A DNA stretch of 64,000 nucleotides from CAG-103 sp963627135. GTDB taxonomy: Bacteria > Bacillota > Clostridia > Oscillospirales > Oscillospiraceae. Under the pieces are notes generated by a model. The model ran no database searches. It was not told the origin of the DNA and worked only from the letters and a program-made list of their open reading frames with translations. Below, piece by piece: positions 17,240-27,913 of this stretch; positions within the stretch are counted from its first letter, which is position 1, and each line of letters begins with the position of its first letter. The translations under genes and the position numbers were made by a program. Location: the NCBI GenBank assembly GCA_963627135.1, contig CAVFZY010000008.1, positions 1 to 64,000 on the forward strand, written 5' to 3'.

Positions 17240-18238
17240 TCAGATCTTTTCTTTCCCCTGACGGTAAAACGGGATGGCCAGCGCCATGATGACCGCGAAT
17301 ACGATCAGATAGTAGAGCACGGCTTTGCCATGCGACACGACGGCCGAGGCGCAGAAGAAGATGCAGCACGCGATTGACAGCACCGGCACGACGTAGCGGT
17401 GAAAAGCGTTCAGCTCCTTTTCACGGCGTATGACGTTGAGGAACATCGGAATATAGAGCGCGTAGAGCGTGATGATCGGCAGCTCGGACGAGTCGAAGCA
17501 AAACGGGCCGAACCAGCCATCGGTGAGGTTCGCACCGTAGAAATACGTCAGCCAAACGGCGCACATGAGCACGCCCACGATGGCGGAGTTTGCCGGCATG
17601 TTTGTGTATTGGTCGATGCCGAGAAACGCCTCCGGCTTCGGACCGTTGCCGCCCTCGACGGTCGTGACGACGGTGGTGAAGTTTTCAATCGTTGTGCCGT
17701 TGGCAAGGCCGACAATCGTGCCGACGATGCCCATGAGCAGCAGCGGGATGAGCTTGATGACCGTGGTCGCCACCTGAAACTTGCCCGCCAGGATCGGAGA
17801 CAGGGCGTTGACCGCGTAGCTGCCGACGAGGAACAGGCACGCAAGGACCATGACCGGGCCGCCCGTGATGTCAAACCCGCACAGCACGCCGAGATACCGC
17901 GCGCTGACCCAGGCCAGCACAGACGTCATGGCCGGGAAATAGATAAACGTTGTAAACCAGCCCATGTAATAGGCGTAGCGCTTGCCCATGAGCGCCTCGG
18001 CGTAGTCTACGAGCCCGTTGACGTGTGCATAACGTGTGGCGAGGATGGAGAACATGTACGCGCAGATGATCATGATCAGGCCACCGATCGCCCAGGCGAG
18101 GATGCCGAGCGGCAGGTTGCCGCCGGTCGCGGTGAGGATCTTCTCGGCTTTGAAGAACACGCCGCTGCCGATGACGATGCCGATAACGAGTGCGATCGCC
18201 GTTGGCAGGCCATACTTTTTCTTCAGTTCATTGTCCAT
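17240..18238 (-). CDS. APC-superfamily amino acid permease, apparently internally shortened
   Basis: The N-terminal half is typical of APC permeases ('TAIALVIGIVIGSGVFFKAEKIL' is the first helix with its substrate-binding GxG break). The C-terminal half looks like the last helices. At 332 residues it is about 100 shorter than the usual 430-460. The region around 'TVEGGNGPKPEAF' joins what normally lies after helix 5 to what normally lies after helix 8 ('TNMPANSAIVG'), as if helices 6-8 were lost in frame. No stop or frameshift is visible. It may be non-functional or a reduced variant. Substrate unknown. Confidence 0.7.
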   Translation of the reverse strand: MDNELKKKYGLPTAIALVIGIVIGSGVFFKAEKILTATGGNLPLGILAWAIGGLIMIICAYMFSILATRYAHVNGLVDYAEALMGKRYAYYMGWFTTFIYFPAMTSVLAWVSARYLGVLCGFDITGGPVMVLACLFLVGSYAVNALSPILAGKFQVATTVIKLIPLLLMGIVGTIVGLANGTTIENFTTVVTTVEGGNGPKPEAFLGIDQYTNMPANSAIVGVLMCAVWLTYFYGANLTDGWFGPFCFDSSELPIITLYALYIPMFLNVIRREKELNAFHRYVVPVLSIACCIFFCASAVVSHGKAVLYYLIVFAVIMALAIPFYRQGKEKI

Positions 18239-18381
18239 AAATCAATCCTTTTTCTTCTTTTCCCCCCCAGATTTTTGCCGTCAATTTTACGATTAAAATC
18301 GCTAAATCAACAACTGCAAGATATGTTATACATGAAGGCGGCGGAAATTATAAGGAAAGGTTGTGCAAAGCGTGCAAAGAT

Positions 18382-18407
18382 GCCCACCCGGATCGCTCCG
18401 GGAGGGC
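18382..18407 (-). terminator. Hairpin after SLH lipase copy 2
   Basis: GCCCACCCGG / CCGGGAGGGC stem just beyond the lipase stop, followed on the minus strand by ATCTTTGC. The T tract is weak, so this may be a partial terminator. Confidence 0.5.
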
Positions 18408-18433
18408 AATGTTTTGGATTTGAGGATGCTGCT

Positions 18434-20293
18434 TTACAGCATGCACAGCACAGTGCAGGCCTGTTCGCGGGTGGCGGTGGCGTACGGCTGGAAGCTGCCG
18501 TCCGGCATGCCGCTGATAACACCGGCGCGGTGCAGCGCCTGCACGGCGGGCAGCGCATAGTCTGCAATGGCGCTCTCGTCCGTGAAGGGCGTTACAGTCT
18601 GCTCGTTGAGCGTGACGTCATACCGCTGTGCGTAGTTATACAGCATGACGGCCATATCCTGGCGCGAGATCGTCGCGTTCGGGTCGAAGGTCGTGGCGCT
18701 CGTGCCGCTGACGATGCCGTTGGCGGCCGCCCAGTTGACGTAGGGCGCGTACCAGGCGTCTGCGGGCACGTCGCTGAACGGACCGTACTGGTAAGCGGAC
18801 ACGTTCACACCGGCGAGTCCGGCGAGGAAGGTCACGAACTGTGCGCGGGTCACGCTGCCGGTGGGCTCGAAGGTCGTGGCGCTCGTGCCGCTGACGACGC
18901 CGGCCTCATACAACTCCTTGATATACGGATAGCTCCAGCGGCTGGCCTGCACGTCCGTGAACGGGAACGCGGTTCCGCTCGGCGTGGAGGTATAGGTGCT
19001 GTAGATGTCCTCCATGACGCCGCGGTAGAGCGCGTGCGTCTTGACGAGGCTGCCGTTGAGCATGCCGCCGACGAACTGGATGTGGTCAAACGACTGCACG
19101 GGCATGACGTACCAGATACCGGGCTGGAAGGTGATGTTGGAGTAGCCGTCGTAATTCGTCCAGCCCTGCTTGCCGTCCTTCGTCAGGCAGGTGCCGTCGC
19201 TGTGAATGGGGTAGAAGGCGGACACAGTGTTGACCATGCCGTCGTTCGGGCACCAGCTCTTGTCGATGTAGAAGCCGCCGGCGGTGTACTTGTCATAGTA
19301 TTTGCCCATGTTGTAGGCGCCGGGATAGAACAGCGTCCACATCTTGGCCGACGGGATGTAGTTGCCGGAAACCGGGTCCTGCACGGTCTGGTTGCCGGCA
19401 TAGGAGAAGTAGTAGACGTTCGGCTCGATGCCGATGCCGTCGTTGATCTCGAGCGATTTGTCGATCGTCAGGTCGAGGAAGGCGTTGTCGTTGTGCGACA
19501 GGAAGTCGGTGCTGAACACGCGCTGCAGCGTCTCGAGCACGGTCTCATTCGGATCCTTGTAGATGCCGAACTGCTCAAGCTGGAAGTCATAGAGATTCTT
19601 GATCTCCGTGATGCCGAAGCCCCTGGCGAGCGACTCGGCCAGATTCGTGGACACGTCCATGATCGTGCCGTTGGACTCGATGAAGGTCGTGCCGTTGTGC
19701 GGCGCGGCGATCTCGGTCATGGAGTGCACCCAACTGCTCTTGCCGCCGGTGAACAGCGGGCTCGGCGTGGTGCCGGCGGCCTTGGCCGCCGCGACTTCCT
19801 CGGCGCTGCCGTTGGCCATCAGCTCGAGGAACTGGCGCGTGGTCGCGCCGCCAAAGCTGTGGCCGACGAGGTTGACGGCGCGCTTTGTGCCCCAGCCGGA
19901 GAAGAGCGGCTGGTCATAGGTGATGCCGTAGCGTGCGTGGTCGTGCGCAGCAGCGTGGGCCGCGCCGTAGTCGACCGTCGTGCCGGTGAGCTGTGCATAG
20001 AGCTCGCACGCGCGGTCCCATGCGCTGGAGATCGGGCCGACGGTGGCCGAGTACGTCTCATAGCCGAGCGAGTTGAGGTAGCTTGTCAGGCTGCCGGTGG
20101 TCATGCCCCAGTAGGGCAGCACGGCGTTGATGCCGGCGCGCTGGCCCCAGCCCATCAGGCCGTGCACGAACACGACTGGGTCGTCCTTGCTGCTCGGGCA
20201 GGTCTGGTCTGCGGCAGCTGCCGGGAAGACGCACAGGCTCGCCGCCAAAATGAGCGTCAGCAGCAGGCACAGAAATCGTTTGCTGTGTTTCAT
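18434..20293 (-). CDS. Secreted lipase-like alpha/beta hydrolase with SLH anchors (copy 2)
   Basis: The 619-residue paralogue of the protein at 14452-16338 has the same architecture: a signal peptide ending AAAA near residue 28, 'DDPVVFVHGLMGWGQ', the nucleophile elbow 'GHSFGGATTR' at about residue 145, a long catalytic domain containing 'WYVMPVQSFDHIQFVGG' (the likely catalytic His region), then three SLH repeats from about residue 445. It should be exported and held on the wall. The two copies are separated by two unrelated genes rather than being in direct tandem, so the duplication is probably not recent. The activity (true lipase or other esterase) is unproven. Confidence 0.88.
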   Translation of the reverse strand: MKHSKRFLCLLLTLILAASLCVFPAAAADQTCPSSKDDPVVFVHGLMGWGQRAGINAVLPYWGMTTGSLTSYLNSLGYETYSATVGPISSAWDRACELYAQLTGTTVDYGAAHAAAHDHARYGITYDQPLFSGWGTKRAVNLVGHSFGGATTRQFLELMANGSAEEVAAAKAAGTTPSPLFTGGKSSWVHSMTEIAAPHNGTTFIESNGTIMDVSTNLAESLARGFGITEIKNLYDFQLEQFGIYKDPNETVLETLQRVFSTDFLSHNDNAFLDLTIDKSLEINDGIGIEPNVYYFSYAGNQTVQDPVSGNYIPSAKMWTLFYPGAYNMGKYYDKYTAGGFYIDKSWCPNDGMVNTVSAFYPIHSDGTCLTKDGKQGWTNYDGYSNITFQPGIWYVMPVQSFDHIQFVGGMLNGSLVKTHALYRGVMEDIYSTYTSTPSGTAFPFTDVQASRWSYPYIKELYEAGVVSGTSATTFEPTGSVTRAQFVTFLAGLAGVNVSAYQYGPFSDVPADAWYAPYVNWAAANGIVSGTSATTFDPNATISRQDMAVMLYNYAQRYDVTLNEQTVTPFTDESAIADYALPAVQALHRAGVISGMPDGSFQPYATATREQACTVLCML

Positions 20294-20697
20294 GGTGTTC
20301 TCCTCCGTTCTTCATGTTAACAGCGCAGAAAACCGTAACTGTATATAACATGCATGTAACACTAATGTTTTACAATGCAGTTATAATGCATTTTGCCTGC
20401 GAAAATTGCCAAACCGTGCCGCCGGGCGGCACGCGGGAGGGGAAAGATAGAAACGGGATTTTGCATTTTTTGACCCATAATGATTCGCAAAATTCATAAA
20501 ATCTGCATTTGGTTTCGGAAAATTCTTCGGATATGGGCATAATCTTGCAAACTGCATAAAAACCGCCTGCAACTATTGTGAAGATTTGGACAGCTTTGCA
20601 CACATTCATTCTGGCGGCGCGCCGGTGGATTTGATATAATAAAAACGAACAGAACGGACTCTATCCCAGCGAAAATTGAACAGTTGGAGGTAATGGA
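20294..20697. other. Divergent intergenic region between lipase copy 2 and ppdK
   Basis: About 400 bases, more AT-rich than its surroundings. It holds an inverted repeat TGTAA-N10-TTACA (20355-20374) upstream of the lipase gene, a 7-base hairpin GTGCCGC/GCGGCAC (20416-20432), and the ppdK extended -10 at its right end. I see no gene in it. Confidence 0.5.
20631..20640 (+). promoter_or_regulatory. Extended -10 promoter of ppdK
   Basis: TTTGATATAAT carries a TG motif one base ahead of TATAAT (20635-20640). No good -35 lies 17 bases upstream, which fits an extended -10 promoter. The start codon follows after a leader of about 50 bases with TTGGAGGTAATGG as ribosome site. Confidence 0.6.
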
Positions 20698-23361
<2,664 letters not shown>

Positions 23362-23410
23362 TTCTCGGCGCGGCTGCGCACAAGATGCAAGAAAATCGAC
23401 CAATGATCCA

Positions 23411-23449
23411 ACCCGGGCACACAGCCTGAAAGCTGTGTGCCCGGGTTTT
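23411..23449 (+). terminator. Terminator of ppdK
   Basis: Perfect 15-base stem ACCCGGGCACACAGC / GCTGTGTGCCCGGGT followed by TTTTG. Between this hairpin and the next one at 23616 I see no gene or clear motif in about 165 bases. Confidence 0.9.
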
Positions 23450-23615
23450 GCGTTTCCATATGTTTGACAGGTCGTGCCTTGCTGCCGCTACCTTTGCAGT
23501 TGTGTTGTATTTTTCTGTAGGCGCTCTTATGCTCTGGCCTGTGCGCAGAGAGCGTGTACAATGGGGAGACTGATAGGAAGCAAGCGCCACAGATTCGACC
23601 GGTTTTATAAAAATT

Positions 23616-23657
23616 ACCCCCACGCGTCGTTCGGAAATCCGAACGGTGCGTGGGGGT
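23616..23657 (-). terminator. Terminator of the TrpB2-cupin unit
   Basis: Long stem ACCCCCACGC-x-CGTTCGGA / TCCGAACG-x-GCGTGGGGGT. On the minus strand it is followed by TAATTTTTATAA. It lies 24 bases beyond the cupin stop. Confidence 0.8.
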
Positions 23658-23680
23658 CCTTATACGGGGGATATCCCGCG

Positions 23681-24007
23681 TTATACGATCACGGTCAGCA
23701 GCATCTTAAAGCGCGTCTGCCCATAGACCGCGTGCGGCACGTGCGCCGGCATGATGATACTCTCTCTGGCGGAGACGAGGTGCGCCTCGCCGTCGATGGT
23801 GAAGCGGCCCGTGCCGTCGAGCACGGTGACGAGCGCGTCGCCGTCGGCGGTGTGCGTGCTGATCTCCTCGTCCTGCTCGAAGGCGAAGAGCGTCATGCTC
23901 AGGGCACGGTTTTGCGCGAGCGTCTTGCTCACGATCTGCCCCTGCTGGTATTCGACCTCGTCGCCGAGACGCAGCACCTGTGCTTTTTCAATGTTTTTCA
24001 GACCCAT
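23681..24007 (-). CDS. Small cupin-domain protein
   Basis: The 108-residue protein has a single cupin barrel. 'AFEQDEEISTHTADGDALVTVLDGTG' contains the first cupin motif with partly conserved metal ligands, and 'SIIMPAHVPHAVYG' the second (PxxxPH). Such proteins are often small sensors, isomerases or dioxygenases, and the sequence does not say which. It follows the TrpB2 gene by 66 bases on the same strand, with AAAGGAGATC as ribosome site, so it is probably co-transcribed and under the same T-box. A role linked to tryptophan or indole is possible but only by context. Confidence 0.85.
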   Translation of the reverse strand: MGLKNIEKAQVLRLGDEVEYQQGQIVSKTLAQNRALSMTLFAFEQDEEISTHTADGDALVTVLDGTGRFTIDGEAHLVSARESIIMPAHVPHAVYGQTRFKMLLTVIV

Positions 24008-24073
24008 GATCCGATCTCCTTTGTTCTTGACTGTTGAAATTTTGCCCGCTGTGCGGCAGTCGTATACGTTCGT

Positions 24074-25459
24074 TCAGTCGTCGAGACCCGGCACCTGCGG
24101 CAGTGCCGCAAAGCTCTCGGCGAGCTGCGCGTCGGTGGGGATGAAGTCGCTCATCTCGCCGTTGTGGAACTTCTCGTAGGCGACCATGTCGAAGTAGCCG
24201 GTGCCGGTCAGACCAAAGACGATGGTCTTGGCCTCGCCGGTCTCGCGGCACTTGACGGCCTCGTCGATGGCGACGCGGATGGCGTGGCTGGACTCCGGTG
24301 CGGGCAGGATGCCCTCAATGCGCGCGAACTGCTCGGCCGCCTCGAACACCTTTGTCTGCTCGACGGAGCGGGCCTCCATGTAGCCGTCGTGATACAGCTG
24401 CGAGACGATGGAGCTCATGCCGTGATAGCGCAGGCCGCCGGCGTGGTTCGGCGAGGGGATGAAGCCGCTGCCGAGCGTGTACATCTTGGCCAGCGGGCAG
24501 ACCTTGCCGGTGTCGCAGAAGTCGTAGGCGAACCTGCCGCGCGTGAGGCTCGGGCAGGAGGCGGGCTCGACGGCGATGAACCGATAGTCGCGCTCACCGC
24601 GCAGCTTCTCGCCCATGAACGGGGAGATGAGACCGCCGAGGTTGCTGCCGCCGCCGGCGCAGCCGATGATAATATCCGGCACGATGCCGTATTTGTCAAG
24701 CGCCGTTTTCGTCTCCAGGCCGATGACCGACTGGTGCAGCAGCACCTGATTGAGCACGCTGCCGAGCACGTAGCGGTAGCCGGGGGTCGAGGTGGCGACC
24801 TCGACGGCCTCGCTGATCGCACAGCCGAGCGAGCCGGTCGTGCCGGGGTGCTCGGCGAGGATACGCCTGCCGATCTCCGTCTCTGTGGACGGGCTCGGCG
24901 TCACGGATGCGCCGTAGGTGCGCATGACCTCGCGGCGGAAGGGCTTCTGCTCATACGAGCACTTGACCATGTAGACCTTGCAGTCGAGCCCGAGGTAGGC
25001 GCAGGCCATCGACAGGGCCGTGCCCCACTGGCCGGCACCGGTCTCGGTCGTGACGCCGCGCAGCCCCTGTTGCTTGGCGTAGTACGCCTGCGCGATGGCG
25101 CTGTTGAGCTTGTGCGAGCCGGAGGTGTTGTTGCCCTCAAACTTGTAGTAAATCTTCGCCGGGGTCTGCAACTGATTTTCCAGACAGTAGGCGCGCACGA
25201 GCGGCGAGGGGCGGTACATCTTGTAAAAATCGCGGATCTCGTCCGGGATGGGAATCTCGCGGTCGTCATTGTCGAGCTCCTGACGGATCAGCGCATCGCA
25301 GAACACGGGGCGCAGATCGTCGAACGACATCGGCGCACCGGTGGCGGGATTGCGCAGCGGGGCGGGCTTGACCTTCATGTCGGCGCGGACATTGTACCAT
25401 GTGCGCGGCATTTCGTCTTCGGACAGATAGATCTTGTAGGGAATGTTTTCGTTTGCCAT
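24074..25459 (-). CDS. trpB: TrpB2-type tryptophan synthase beta-like PLP enzyme
   Basis: The 461-residue protein belongs to the TrpB2 (TrpB-like) class of fold-type II PLP enzymes. 'GNNTSGSHKLNSA' carries the PLP lysine (about residue 117), 'TETGAGQWG' is the substrate loop, and 'CAGGGSNLGG' binds the PLP phosphate. TrpB2 makes tryptophan from serine and free indole and usually acts without TrpA. I use ATG 25459, with AAAGGAG upstream; the frame is open into the leader. No other trp gene is nearby. The T-box upstream carries a TGG specifier, which independently supports a tryptophan role; indole salvage in a gut environment is a reasonable reading. Confidence 0.93.
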   Translation of the reverse strand: MANENIPYKIYLSEDEMPRTWYNVRADMKVKPAPLRNPATGAPMSFDDLRPVFCDALIRQELDNDDREIPIPDEIRDFYKMYRPSPLVRAYCLENQLQTPAKIYYKFEGNNTSGSHKLNSAIAQAYYAKQQGLRGVTTETGAGQWGTALSMACAYLGLDCKVYMVKCSYEQKPFRREVMRTYGASVTPSPSTETEIGRRILAEHPGTTGSLGCAISEAVEVATSTPGYRYVLGSVLNQVLLHQSVIGLETKTALDKYGIVPDIIIGCAGGGSNLGGLISPFMGEKLRGERDYRFIAVEPASCPSLTRGRFAYDFCDTGKVCPLAKMYTLGSGFIPSPNHAGGLRYHGMSSIVSQLYHDGYMEARSVEQTKVFEAAEQFARIEGILPAPESSHAIRVAIDEAVKCRETGEAKTIVFGLTGTGYFDMVAYEKFHNGEMSDFIPTDAQLAESFAALPQVPGLDD

Positions 25460-25806
25460 GGTGTTAGCTCCTTTCGGCCGGGGTCTTTCCGGGCAAGAAA
25501 AAAACGACCCTCGTCCACGGAAAGACCAAAAGTGAATTTGATCCTTGGGACAAAAGCCGGAAAAACTTCTGCGGTGCCACCCAAATTGGCGCAAATGCGC
25601 CCGCTCGGCGACGTGCCATCACACGTCTTTCCCTGATAACGGGGGAAAAGTCCGTCGGATTTTACCGCCTTATGGCGTCTCGTCCGCCCTCCGCAGTCCA
25701 TTCGGCAAGGTCGTCTCTGCTGCGCTCGCACCGACCGGCAGCTCTCTGGGAAAGACGCAAACCCTCGCTTACTCCTCTGCATCTGTGGTTTGCTGCTTTG
25801 AACTTG
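25460..25806 (-). ncRNA. Tryptophan T-box leader
   Basis: On the minus strand the leader has a Stem I region with AGAGGAGTAAGC-like and CCCAGAGAG elements, the specifier loop GAA-TGG-ACTG with TGG (Trp) at 25698-25700, and the T-box sequence GGGTGGCACCGC at 25571-25582, whose TGGC can pair with a GCCA tRNA end. Uncharged tRNA-Trp should allow read-through into trpB. A T7 run at 25497-25504 lies near the gene. A perfect 10-base stem (25482-25491 with 25518-25527) encloses it, an unusual arrangement for the expression platform. Confidence 0.88.
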
Positions 25807-25811
25807 GCGCA

Positions 25812-25841
25812 AGCATACGCCCCCGACAGGTGGTTTGTCAA
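25812..25841 (-). promoter_or_regulatory. Promoter of the T-box/trpB2 transcript
   Basis: Minus-strand TTGACA (25836-25841) and TATGCT (25812-25817) with an 18-base spacer. The start point falls just ahead of the T-box Stem I. Confidence 0.75.
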
Positions 25842-25958
25842 GCGGGGAAATGTACTTTTTCCGCTTTTCACAAATGCGGGCGGCCACACGCGAGAATATT
25901 TCGCCATTTAAACACAAAAAGGCGAAAAGAAACCGAAAAATTCGGGTGCTTCTCACAC

Positions 25959-25987
25959 TTTACATTCGCAAAGCGGCGGCTTATACT
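25959..25987 (+). promoter_or_regulatory. Promoter of the small zinc-ribbon gene
   Basis: TTTACA (25959-25964), 17 bases, TATACT (25982-25987). The stretch between this and the divergent T-box promoter is AT-rich and shows no gene. Confidence 0.65.
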
Positions 25988-26040
25988 GAATTTACCGGAA
26001 TTGGGTCCGAAGCCGGTAACTGAGAATGGGAGTGATTTCT

Positions 26041-26370
26041 GTGGCGGAAAACAAGACATTATGCATTGCCTGCAAGTACAAATTCCACGACCGGGATCTG
26101 CAGCCGTGTGCGGACTGCCTGCGCAGCACGCAGCTGGTGCAGCGGGGCGTCGATCGGTACCAGAAAGCGGCGGAGCCGCAGCCAAAGACGCCTGTCCCGG
26201 AGACGCGGAGGGCGCATCCGTCGGCCAAAACGCTGTGCTTCGCCTGTAAGTATATGTACTGCGACTGGGACGCCGAGCCCTGCCGGACGTGCCTGCGGCA
26301 CAGCCTGGCGGAAGCGGGGCAGACGGACGCCTTCGAGCTGGAGACGGCGTCGAACGCAAATGATTTATGA
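26041..26370 (+). CDS. Small protein with two CxxC/CxxC zinc-binding-like repeats
   Basis: The 109-residue protein contains two related modules: 'CIACKYKFHDRDLQPCADCLR' shortened as CxxC-N11-CxxC near residue 9, and CxxC-N11-CxxC again near residue 70 ('CFACKYMYCDWD', 'PCRTCLRH'). The paired cysteines look like zinc knuckles, and the two halves are an internal duplication joined by a proline-rich linker. I start it at GTG 26041 because GGGAGTGA is correctly spaced to it; an in-frame ATG lies at 26026. It has its own promoter. I do not recognise the family; nucleic-acid or protein binding is the usual role of such knuckles, which is inference. Confidence 0.65.
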   Translation: MAENKTLCIACKYKFHDRDLQPCADCLRSTQLVQRGVDRYQKAAEPQPKTPVPETRRAHPSAKTLCFACKYMYCDWDAEPCRTCLRHSLAEAGQTDAFELETASNANDL

Positions 26371-26422
26371 ATTTTGCTAAAGATGTTGATTAAAAAAACA
26401 AATAGTTTGGCGGTTATTGCCG

Positions 26423-26452
26423 TTGATTTCCTTTTGAGATTTCCGCTATAAT
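26423..26452 (+). promoter_or_regulatory. Promoter ahead of livJ
   Basis: TTGATT (26423-26428), 18 bases, TATAAT (26447-26452). The start point would be near 26459, right at the foot of the terminator hairpin at 26462. Confidence 0.75.
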
Positions 26453-26461
26453 AAAAGCGTG

Positions 26462-26510
26462 CAAGGGAGCACATCTTCGAAGAGCGAAGGTGCGCTCCCT
26501 TGTCTTTTTT
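26462..26510 (+). terminator. Intrinsic terminator at the start of the livJ leader
   Basis: Outer stem CAAGGGAGC / GCTCCCTTG (26462-26470 with 26494-26502) with an inner CTTCG/CGAAG pairing, then CTTTTTTT. It directly follows the promoter, so most transcripts would end after about 50 bases unless readthrough is controlled. Either an attenuator of the liv operon or a tiny terminated RNA. Confidence 0.75.
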
Positions 26511-26594
26511 TATTTCTTTCGCCCACAAAAAACGCAAAAACCGGTAAACGGACCCGCCGGGCGGGCGAAAAATCAAGAACAGGAGGATATGAAC

Positions 26595-27779
26595 ATGAAA
26601 CTGAAACGACTGACTGCACTACTGCTTTCTGTCATGATGGTGCTTTCCCTGGCCGCGTGCGGAGGCGGCGATGATACAAAAGATGATTCGGCTTCCGGCG
26701 ATCTGTCGGGCAAGACGATCACCATCGGCAACATTACCCCGGTGACCGGCGCGCAGGCGGCCTACGGCCTGGCCATCACGAACTCCATTCAGATGGCGAT
26801 CGATGAGATCAACGCCGCCGGCGGTATCCTCGGCGCGACCGTAAAGCTCTCCACCAAGGACGACCAGGGCACTCCGGCCGAGGCCGTCTCCGGCTTCAAC
26901 TCGCTGCTCAGCGAGGGCGCGACGGCCATCATCGGTGCGACGCTCTCGAGCTGCACGTCCGCGATCACGAGCCTGGCCGACGATGAGGGCATCGTGCTTG
27001 TGACGCCGAGCTCTACGGCAGACTCCATCACCACCAAAGACGACTACGTTTTCCGTTCCTGCTTCAAGGACAGCTTCCAGGGCGAGATGGTCGCTGCCTA
27101 CGCCAAGGATCAGGGCTGGACGAAAGCCGCCGTTCTGTACGCGACCGGCGACACCTACTCTTCCGGCCTGCACGATTCGTTCGTGAAGGCGGCCGAGAAA
27201 TACGGCATTGAGATCGTCTGCGAGCAGTCCTCGTCCGATACCGGCGCCGTGGACTTCTCCTCGCAGCTGGCGACCATCGCCGCCTCCGGCGCGGACATGC
27301 TCTTTGCTCCGTACTACTACGATGCAGTCGGCCCGAAAATCATCCCGCAGGCACGTGAGGCCGGCTTCAAGGGTGCGATCATGGGCTGCGACGGCTTTGA
27401 CGGCACGCAGGACTACACCACCGGCGACCTGAGCGCTTATGAGAACGTCTACTTCACCAACCACTACTCTCCGGAGGACAGCTCCGAGATCGTCCAGAAC
27501 TACGTCAAGAACTACACCGCTAAGTATGGCTCCGAATCCATGAACGCCCTCGGCGCGCTGGCCTATGACGCCATGTACATGGTCAAGCAGGCCATTGAGA
27601 AGGCCGGCAGCATCGACCACGATGCCATCCGCGACGCGATGAGCGGTATGCACTATGTCGGCGTCACCGGCGACATGACCCTCGACGAGACCGGTACCCC
27701 GGAAAAGAGCGTGGCCATCCTGACCTTCACGCCTTCTGACGGCAAGCTTGTGCAGAAGTTCGTCAAGACGCAGAGCTGA
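26595..27779 (+). CDS. livJ: Branched-chain amino acid ABC transporter, substrate-binding lipoprotein
   Basis: The 394-residue lipoprotein has a signal peptide ending in the lipobox 'LSLAACG' (Cys near residue 23), then a Peripla_BP_6 type I binding fold: 'ITIGNITPVTGAQAAYGLAITNSIQMA', 'IDEINAAGGILGATVKL' and 'DDQGTPAEAV' are the standard LivJ opening. It captures leucine, isoleucine, valine or a related ligand outside the membrane and hands it to LivHM. I choose ATG 26595, 8 bases after AGGAGG, over ATG 26589, which is only 2 bases away from it. It leads the livJHMGF operon and is separated from livH by an intercistronic hairpin. Confidence 0.95.
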   Translation: MKLKRLTALLLSVMMVLSLAACGGGDDTKDDSASGDLSGKTITIGNITPVTGAQAAYGLAITNSIQMAIDEINAAGGILGATVKLSTKDDQGTPAEAVSGFNSLLSEGATAIIGATLSSCTSAITSLADDEGIVLVTPSSTADSITTKDDYVFRSCFKDSFQGEMVAAYAKDQGWTKAAVLYATGDTYSSGLHDSFVKAAEKYGIEIVCEQSSSDTGAVDFSSQLATIAASGADMLFAPYYYDAVGPKIIPQAREAGFKGAIMGCDGFDGTQDYTTGDLSAYENVYFTNHYSPEDSSEIVQNYVKNYTAKYGSESMNALGALAYDAMYMVKQAIEKAGSIDHDAIRDAMSGMHYVGVTGDMTLDETGTPEKSVAILTFTPSDGKLVQKFVKTQS

Positions 27780-27828
27780 TCTGCCCCGGCTGTGCAGCCG
27801 GAACCGGACAAAGCAAGCGATCACCTCA

Positions 27829-27858
27829 GCGCGAAAGCGCCGCCCGGCGCTTTCGCGC
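27829..27858 (+). terminator. Intercistronic hairpin between livJ and livH
   Basis: Perfect 13-base stem GCGCGAAAGCGCC / GGCGCTTTCGCGC with no T tract. It probably shields the 3' end of a more abundant livJ mRNA rather than ending the operon; expressing the binding protein in excess is common in ABC importers. Confidence 0.65.
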
Positions 27859-27913
27859 GCAATCATTCCGGCGCGGCTGGCCTGCGCGTGAACCAGAAAG
27901 GCAGGGAGAGAAT

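Noticed and set aside
17399..20320. 973-codon open frame on the plus strand
   Set aside because: Antisense shadow of the permease and SLH lipase copy 2; repetitive Ala/Arg/Asp/Val composition is typical of such shadows.
23474..24037. 187-codon open frame across the ppdK/cupin gap
   Set aside because: Runs through a strong terminator hairpin and antisense to the cupin gene; no ribosome site.
25545..26249. 234-codon open frame across the T-box
   Set aside because: Covers the antisense of the T-box leader and overlaps the small zinc-ribbon gene out of frame.
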